10,905 bases of DNA from Oscillospiraceae bacterium (GTDB lineage Bacteria > Bacillota_A > Clostridia > Oscillospirales > Ruminococcaceae). The stretch is from NCBI GenBank assembly GCA_900766795.1, contig CAAFWX010000130.1, forward strand, positions 1 through 10,905, written 5' to 3'. The translations under genes were made by a program, and so were the position numbers. The notes beneath the pieces were generated by a model. That model did no database searches. It was not told the origin of the DNA and saw only the letters and a list, made by a program, of their open reading frames with translations. Positions 6,944 through 10,905 of this stretch are shown piece after piece. Each line of letters begins with the position of its first letter. Positions within the stretch are counted from its first letter, which is position 1.

Positions 6944-8119
6944 ATGATAGCAAAATGGATGAGAGTGTTGGCGGCGGGATTGTCGCTTTGCATGCTTGTC
7001 GGGATGACAGGCTGCAACAAGGACGCTGAAAGCGGGAGCGGAAGCGAAACTGCCGAAACCTCCGAAAGCACAGCGGAAGCGGAGGACATCATCAAGGTCG
7101 GCTACATATTCCATGACAAGGTGGAGGACGGCGGCCTTTCTGCGGAGCTTAACGACCAGCGGCTGAAAGCCGCAAGCCACAGCAGCGTAGAAACCTGCTA
7201 CATAGACGGCGTGAGCATATCGGATTTTGACGGAGCGGTCAAGGCGCTTGCAGACGCAGGCTGCAGCAAGATTGTGTCCGCAAGCCCCGTGTATACCAAC
7301 GCGCTGACCACCACTGCGGGAAAATACATGAACATAGATTTCATTGGCTACGGCGCGAGAGTACGCTCGGTGAACATCTACGCCTACACTGACATGCCGT
7401 ATCAGGCGGCATATGCGGCAGGAATGGCGGCGGCGTACAATTCCTCCGCGGAGAAAATCGGCGTTGTCTGCGACACGGATATGCTTTATGCGATACCCGT
7501 AATCAACGCGGCGGCGCTTGGAATGCAGCTTGTGTACGAGGACGCGGAGCTTAAAGTGGCGTTCGGCACAAAGGACGACGAAATCCAAAAGGCGATAACC
7601 GCGCTTAAAGACAGCGGCTGCGATGTGATAATCTGCTACACCGCCTCAAGGGAAGCCGCAAACTTCTGCGAAAGCAGCGGCATTCCCTTCATCGACTCGC
7701 TCAACCACACTCAGGACGCAGCGGAGTACAGCAATATGCTGATGTATTTCTACTCCGTGCGCGACAGCTTCTTCCTCGCGCAGTTCAAGCAAATGCAGCT
7801 TGACACATGGGAAGCGGCTTCCTATGTCGGGACGATGGCAAACGGCGTTATCAACATATCCGACGCGCTGCCCGCAGCAAAAGACGGCACACAGGACATT
7901 GTTGCGGCGCTTGTTCCCAAAATCGCCAGCGGACAGGCTTACATCTTCAACGGCGAACTCAAGGACACAAGCGGTGTTATCCGCTATATGCGCAACGACA
8001 GAATGGATTTGTCCGAGATATACGACATGTCATGGTACGTTCTGGGCGTTGAGATTATCGAAAACTTCCGACAGCCGATTTCCGAGCTTACTCCAAACAG
8101 CTTCGAGATAAAGAGCTGA
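6944..8119 (+). CDS. BMP-family (PnrA/TmpC/Med-like) substrate-binding lipoprotein
   Basis: The 391-aa product has a lipoprotein signal (hydrophobic core, GMTGC lipobox, Cys24), a Ser/Glu/Thr linker to about residue 47, then a two-lobed periplasmic-binding fold. It starts IIKVGYIFHD and carries the BMP landmark DMPYQAAYAAGMAA (150-163) and the late IFNGELKDTSGVIR (334-347) and WYVLGVE (364-370) segments. BMP proteins such as PnrA bind purine nucleosides for an ABC importer; others, such as Med, are regulatory. No ABC ATPase or permease lies beside it, so the ligand and partner are unknown and a remote transporter or a sensor role are both possible. It is monocistronic, with its own promoter and terminator, and is divergent from the foldase operon. 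Family assignment is good; ligand is not assigned. Confidence 0.85.
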   Translation: MIAKWMRVLAAGLSLCMLVGMTGCNKDAESGSGSETAETSESTAEAEDIIKVGYIFHDKVEDGGLSAELNDQRLKAASHSSVETCYIDGVSISDFDGAVKALADAGCSKIVSASPVYTNALTTTAGKYMNIDFIGYGARVRSVNIYAYTDMPYQAAYAAGMAAAYNSSAEKIGVVCDTDMLYAIPVINAAALGMQLVYEDAELKVAFGTKDDEIQKAITALKDSGCDVIICYTASREAANFCESSGIPFIDSLNHTQDAAEYSNMLMYFYSVRDSFFLAQFKQMQLDTWEAASYVGTMANGVINISDALPAAKDGTQDIVAALVPKIASGQAYIFNGELKDTSGVIRYMRNDRMDLSEIYDMSWYVLGVEIIENFRQPISELTPNSFEIKS

Positions 8120-8133
8120 CGAACATAAAGCTT

Positions 8134-8163
8134 AACGGCGCCCGAAAAGGCGCCGTTTATTTG
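8134..8163 (+). terminator. terminator of the BMP lipoprotein gene
   Basis: AACGGCGCC (8134-8142) pairs perfectly with GGCGCCGTT (8149-8157) around CGAAAA, followed by TATTTG after the stem's own TT. It begins 15 bases after the BMP stop codon. Confidence 0.85.
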
Positions 8164-8195
8164 CAGAAAATCCCCCTCTGTGAACAGAGGGGGAT
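8163..8195 (-). terminator. terminator for minus-strand transcripts (GT-C gene and the decayed gene)
   Basis: An 11-bp perfect stem, ATCCCCCTCTG (8170-8180) with CAGAGGGGGAT (8185-8195), has a TGAA loop. On the minus strand it is followed by TTT. It sits back to back with the BMP terminator, so the pair insulates the two convergent units. Confidence 0.75.
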
Positions 8196-8207
8196 AAATG
8201 TTTTGGA

Positions 8208-8472
8208 TTATGCGTTGGTAGCAGCCTTAGCGAACTTCTTTCGCCGGTTATGTCAAAAAGCACTCCCGTATGAGCGCCTAACTCCGCACCCGTTACGTCC
8301 TGTACCTCCCCGGGGTTAATGCCCTCGATGGAGCTGAGGGCGAAGCTTCTGCCGACATTTCCGAGCGCACAGTGGTTGTCGGACACATCTGCCTTTATAA
8401 GAACTCAGTTTTTTCAGGATTCACAAACATAAGCCTGCTGCATTTTCCGATGGCCAAATCAGTGAGGCTTAT
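8208..8472 (-). pseudogene. probable decayed minus-strand gene in three frames, product not recognised
   Basis: The 8120-8497 gap has no intact gene, but its minus strand reads as protein-like blocks in successive frames. Block one (8472-8398, 25 codons) runs to MFVNPEKTEF and stops at TAA 8397-8395. A -1 shift at about 8401 continues as LIKADVSDNH and onward through IEGINPGEVQDVTGAELG to GVLFDI (to about 8255). A further shift near 8245 gives RRKKFAKAATNA and a TAA at 8210-8208, 12 bases before a terminator stem. Upstream in the first frame, KKIDSVLDVIA ends in TGA at 8475-8473. The orderly placement and the final stop just before the terminator suggest a small gene broken by one-base deletions and a nonsense change. 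I do not recognise the family. The alternative is chance open frames after the GT-C gene. Confidence 0.35.
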
Positions 8473-8497
8473 TCAGGCAATGACATCCAATACGCTG

Positions 8498-9739
8498 TCA
8501 ATCTTTTTTTCGCCTATTCCCTGATGACAAATCACGGCAATACCGCTTCGTCTGTGCTTTGAGCGGGGATGTCTTCCCGATTCGCCCGAAAAGGATTTTC
8601 CACATGCTCACATACTGCCAGAGGTTGATTATTACGCACGCATAGCAAATCGCCCCGCAAACCGCCTTAATGAGTATAGTGTATTCCGGAAATGGTCGCT
8701 GATACCAAAGCGAAAACACAGCCAGCACCGCCACCTGCGACAAAAACGCCGTCATCGTGACAAGGCGGTATTGCGTGCGGAATTGCTCCTCACCGAAAAG
8801 GAAAACCAAAACGAACAGAATAACTTCCGTATAGAGGATATACCGCTCATGCTGGTCGAACGAGAACATAAACACCGAGAACATATAGCACAGCGTTCCC
8901 GTACAAACATTCCCCGTGCGCCGAAAGACAAACACCAGCAGCGCAGCGCTAAGCAGCACAACTATCACCGAAAACGACGACAGCCATTCGGGAACAGCCC
9001 ATTTGTTCAGAACGAACCACACGTTTTGCGCATTGCGCGAAAACGCCGAGATATAGCAGCTAAGCGCGTTGAGGTATACCTTTATCGGAAGCAGCCAGTC
9101 ACCAGCGGTAATGATAAACGGAAGATAAGCCGCATAGCCGACAGCGCCTCCTGCGAACAGGCAGCCAAGCGCCTGCCGCACTGCGCGCCGCGAAAACAGA
9201 TACACCAAAAGCGGAAAGATGAAATACGCCCCCTGCACCTTAAGCAGACACATCACCACAAACACCGCCGTCACAAACAAGGGGCTGTCCGCTTTCATAT
9301 AATAGAAAAACAGCAGAATGAGAAACCCGAAAGCCGCGTCCGTCTGACCCCATACGGACACATTCACAAACAGCGCGAGGTTCGCAAGCCAAGCAAGCGC
9401 TGCCTCGGGCGACAGCTTTTTCCACATAAATACCGCAGCGGCAGCATTGACAAGAACGCTAAAAGACTTCATCAGGAACTGAAACACAAACGGTACACTT
9501 TCAAGCGCCTTGACAGCCGCCCCGCCGATAAGGTCAAGCCACAGCGGAAAAATAGGCGGATAGTTTATCACCCACTCATCGTACATATGAAGCGCGCCGT
9601 GCTCGAGCATATAGACTATCCACGGGAAGTTGAAATCCGAGATGTCGCAGAAGTTCACCAGAAAAAACGCGCCCGCAACGTAAATCACAAGCAGCGCCAA
9701 AACACCCGCAGCTATCCCCTTTTTGCTGAGCTTTCTCAT
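8498..9739 (-). CDS. polytopic GT-C-type glycosyltransferase (mannosyltransferase-like membrane protein)
   Basis: The 413-aa product is strongly hydrophobic with about ten membrane segments. The first is near residues 8-30, followed by a loop with acidic residues D32 and D35, the place of the catalytic Asp in GT-C enzymes. Other GT-C-like marks are NYPP (59-62) with a following aromatic stretch, WGQTDAAFG, LLKVQGAYFIFP, and HERY (297-300) before a late membrane segment. Such proteins move sugars from polyprenyl-phosphate donors to acceptors on the outer face of the membrane; donor and acceptor here are unknown. I start at ATG 9739 because GGGAGG is nine bases upstream and the extra 34 upstream residues show no signal-like character and run back through the promoter. 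It is divergent from the GT4 gene, which suggests a shared glycan role. The basic C-terminal tail (about 380-413) is not conserved-looking. Confidence 0.8.
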   Translation of the reverse strand: MRKLSKKGIAAGVLALLVIYVAGAFFLVNFCDISDFNFPWIVYMLEHGALHMYDEWVINYPPIFPLWLDLIGGAAVKALESVPFVFQFLMKSFSVLVNAAAAVFMWKKLSPEAALAWLANLALFVNVSVWGQTDAAFGFLILLFFYYMKADSPLFVTAVFVVMCLLKVQGAYFIFPLLVYLFSRRAVRQALGCLFAGGAVGYAAYLPFIITAGDWLLPIKVYLNALSCYISAFSRNAQNVWFVLNKWAVPEWLSSFSVIVVLLSAALLVFVFRRTGNVCTGTLCYMFSVFMFSFDQHERYILYTEVILFVLVFLFGEEQFRTQYRLVTMTAFLSQVAVLAVFSLWYQRPFPEYTILIKAVCGAICYACVIINLWQYVSMWKILFGRIGKTSPLKAQTKRYCRDLSSGNRRKKD

Positions 9740-9775
9740 GAAATCATTCCTCCCGAACGCACATTCATTACCATA

Positions 9776-9804
9776 ATTATAGCATAAAATCTCCGTCGTT
9801 TCAA
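9776..9804 (-). promoter_or_regulatory. sigma-A promoter of the GT-C gene
   Basis: On the minus strand, TTGAAA (9804-9799), a 17-base spacer and TATAAT (9781-9776) with an extended TG form a near-consensus promoter. The leader is about 30 bases. This supports the start at 9739, because the longer reading frame would begin upstream of the transcription start. Confidence 0.85.
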
Positions 9805-9820
9805 TAGTAGGGCGCTGCGC

Positions 9821-9849
9821 TTGACACGCGGGCGGGAACATGGTAGAAT
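9821..9849 (+). promoter_or_regulatory. sigma-A promoter of the GT4 gene
   Basis: TTGACA (9821-9826), a 17-base spacer and TAGAAT (9844-9849), with extended TG at 9841-9842, form a strong promoter. Transcription should start near 9856, with GAGGTG at 9871-9876 as ribosome binding site before ATG 9881. The two divergent -35 boxes are only 16 bases apart. Confidence 0.85.
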
Positions 9850-9880
9850 AGTTGTATCAACCATTGAGTCGAGGTGTGAG

Positions 9881-10905
9881 ATGGAAAACGAAAGCAAACC
9901 CCTGCGCGTGGCGCAGATTCTCGGAAAAATGAACGGCGCAGGCGCGGAACAGGTCGTGATGAACTACTACCGCAATATTGACCGCGAAAAGGTTCAGTTT
10001 GATTTCTTCGCATTCATGAGCTCAAAGCATGTCCCTGCGGAGGAAATCAAAGCCATGGGCGGCGGGCTGTATCTTTTGTGCGGGCTTAAAATGCCCTTTA
10101 GGTATTTAAAGACCCTCACAAGGCTGCTTCGCGAAAATCAATACGACATCGTGCACTGCCACCTTAGCACTCTTTCCTTTCTGCCGCTGCTTGCGGCAAA
10201 GCGCGCGGGAGTTCCTGTCAGAATCGTGCACAACCACAGCACCTCGGGCGGAATGCGCGAGCTTGTCCGCAATGCCGCAAAGGCTGTGTTCAAGCCATTT
10301 GCGAGAATGTTTGCCACCGACTGCTTCGCCTGCTCGCAGCTTTCCGCAAGGTGGATGTTCGGACGAAAACCTGTCTGCGATATCGACGACGAAAACGCGC
10401 CGAAAAATGCCGTGCGTATTCTCCACAACGCTGTGGACGCAAAGCGCTTCGCCTTTGACCGCGCCAAGCGGACAAAAATCCGCGGCGAGTTCAAGGTGCC
10501 GTCAAACGCGCTGCTTTTCGTGCACATCGGAAGATTCTGCCCCCAGAAAAACCAGCATTTCCTTATCGACGTCTTTACGGAGATTGTCAAACAGCACAAA
10601 AATTCCCGCCTTATCATGGTGGGAGAGGGCAAGGATATGGAGGTCATTCAGGCGCGCGTTATTCAGGCAGGGCTGCTTGCCAACGCGCTTTTCGCGGGTC
10701 AGAGAAGCGACGTGGACGAGTTTTACAGCGCCGCGGACTGCCTGCTGCTTCCCTCAAACTACGAGGGACTTCCCGTGGTCGGGGTGGAGGCGCAGTGCGC
10801 GGGGCTTTACAGTGTGTTCTCCGACAAGATTACTCCCGAAGCGAAGATTTCCGACAGCGTTCAGTTTCTCTCGCTTAAAACCTCCGCAAAGGACTGGGCT
10901 TTCGC
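9881..10905 (+). CDS. GT4-family glycosyltransferase (EpsF/CapH-like), cut by the right edge
   Basis: The frame is open from ATG 9881 to the window end (341 codons, no stop), so perhaps 20-40 residues are missing. The GT-B fold is evident. The N-lobe begins LRVAQILGKMNGAGAEQVVM and has VMNYYRNID, VHCH (91-94) and HNHST (117-121). The C-lobe has IGRFCPQKN with G217, R218 and the likely donor-phosphate Lys223, then GEGKDME. The EGLPVVGVE segment supplies the E-x7-E pair E295 and E303. The closest family type I recognise is the EpsF-like retaining transferases of capsule and exopolysaccharide loci; the sugar donor cannot be read. It has its own strong promoter and GAGGTG ribosome binding site, is divergent from the GT-C gene, and probably opens a glycan operon to the right. 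Confidence 0.92.
   Translation, partial: MENESKPLRVAQILGKMNGAGAEQVVMNYYRNIDREKVQFDFFAFMSSKHVPAEEIKAMGGGLYLLCGLKMPFRYLKTLTRLLRENQYDIVHCHLSTLSFLPLLAAKRAGVPVRIVHNHSTSGGMRELVRNAAKAVFKPFARMFATDCFACSQLSARWMFGRKPVCDIDDENAPKNAVRILHNAVDAKRFAFDRAKRTKIRGEFKVPSNALLFVHIGRFCPQKNQHFLIDVFTEIVKQHKNSRLIMVGEGKDMEVIQARVIQAGLLANALFAGQRSDVDEFYSAADCLLLPSNYEGLPVVGVEAQCAGLYSVFSDKITPEAKISDSVQFLSLKTSAKDWAF

Noticed and set aside
6935..7588. 217-codon minus-strand open frame opposite the BMP gene
   Set aside because: It is a shadow of a clear BMP lipoprotein gene, rich in His/Arg/Val, with no recognisable domain.
8132..8386. 84-codon minus-strand frame taken as an intact small gene
   Set aside because: Its end runs through both terminator hairpins and its start is a GTG inside a longer protein-like stretch. 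It fits better as one frame of a broken gene.
8771..9787. 338-codon plus-strand open frame opposite the GT-C gene
   Set aside because: Its very basic Lys/Arg/His/Gln-rich composition is what the reverse of a hydrophobic membrane-protein gene gives.
9740..9841. 34-residue N-terminal extension of the GT-C protein
   Set aside because: It would begin upstream of the promoter's -10 and -35, and the internal ATG at 9739 has GGGAGG at ideal spacing.
1..10905. CRISPR arrays, insertion sequences, integrase attachment sites, tRNA genes, defence systems
   Set aside because: I saw no regularly spaced repeats, transposase-like proteins, tRNA cloverleaf or known defence domains on either strand. The genes are ordinary envelope and metabolic functions.

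Overview
The window looks like a chromosomal segment of a low-GC-phylum gut-type anaerobe, most likely Clostridia of the Oscillospiraceae/Ruminococcaceae kind. This is inferred from Firmicutes-style ribosome binding sites (AGGAGG, GGGAGG), lipoproteins with long Ser/Glu/Ala-rich linkers, PrsA/SurA-like foldase lipoproteins, a solitary BMP-family lipoprotein and an EpsF-like GT4 glycosyltransferase. Coding G+C is moderate and intergenic gaps are AT-rich. No rRNA, tRNA, CRISPR array, transposase or phage gene was found.

Layout. Positions 1-169 hold a cluster of palindromes downstream of glmU, one of which is a good factor-independent terminator for it. glmU (170-1534, minus) makes UDP-GlcNAc. 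Twenty-three bases away and divergent is a bacterial-PH-domain (bPH2/YdbT-like) membrane protein (1558-2763, plus) that seems to lack the usual N-terminal membrane segment. Its 3' end overlaps, tail to tail, the last gene of a minus-strand operon. That operon reads from a promoter near 6769 and holds two tandem foldase-like lipoproteins (5439-6704, then 4089-5414) followed by a PLP-dependent Orn/Lys/Arg decarboxylase-family enzyme (2755-4047). Divergent from the operon is a BMP-family substrate-binding lipoprotein (6944-8119, plus) with its own promoter and terminator.

From 8120 to 8497 there is no intact gene. The stretch holds two back-to-back terminators and what looks like the wreck of a small minus-strand gene in three reading frames. 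Next come a polytopic GT-C-type glycosyltransferase (8498-9739, minus) and, divergently, a GT4 glycosyltransferase (9881 to beyond the right edge). These two share a 141-bp region with two well-formed sigma-A promoters.

The theme is the cell envelope: precursor synthesis (GlmU), surface lipoproteins and folding factors, a membrane PH protein and two glycosyltransferases that probably belong to an exopolysaccharide or glycan locus continuing to the right. I see no clear new multi-gene system. The observations most worth following up are the tandem foldase pair in which one copy has lost both parvulin histidines, the decayed gene at 8208-8472, the odd 5' end of the bPH2 gene, and the structured repeat at the left edge.
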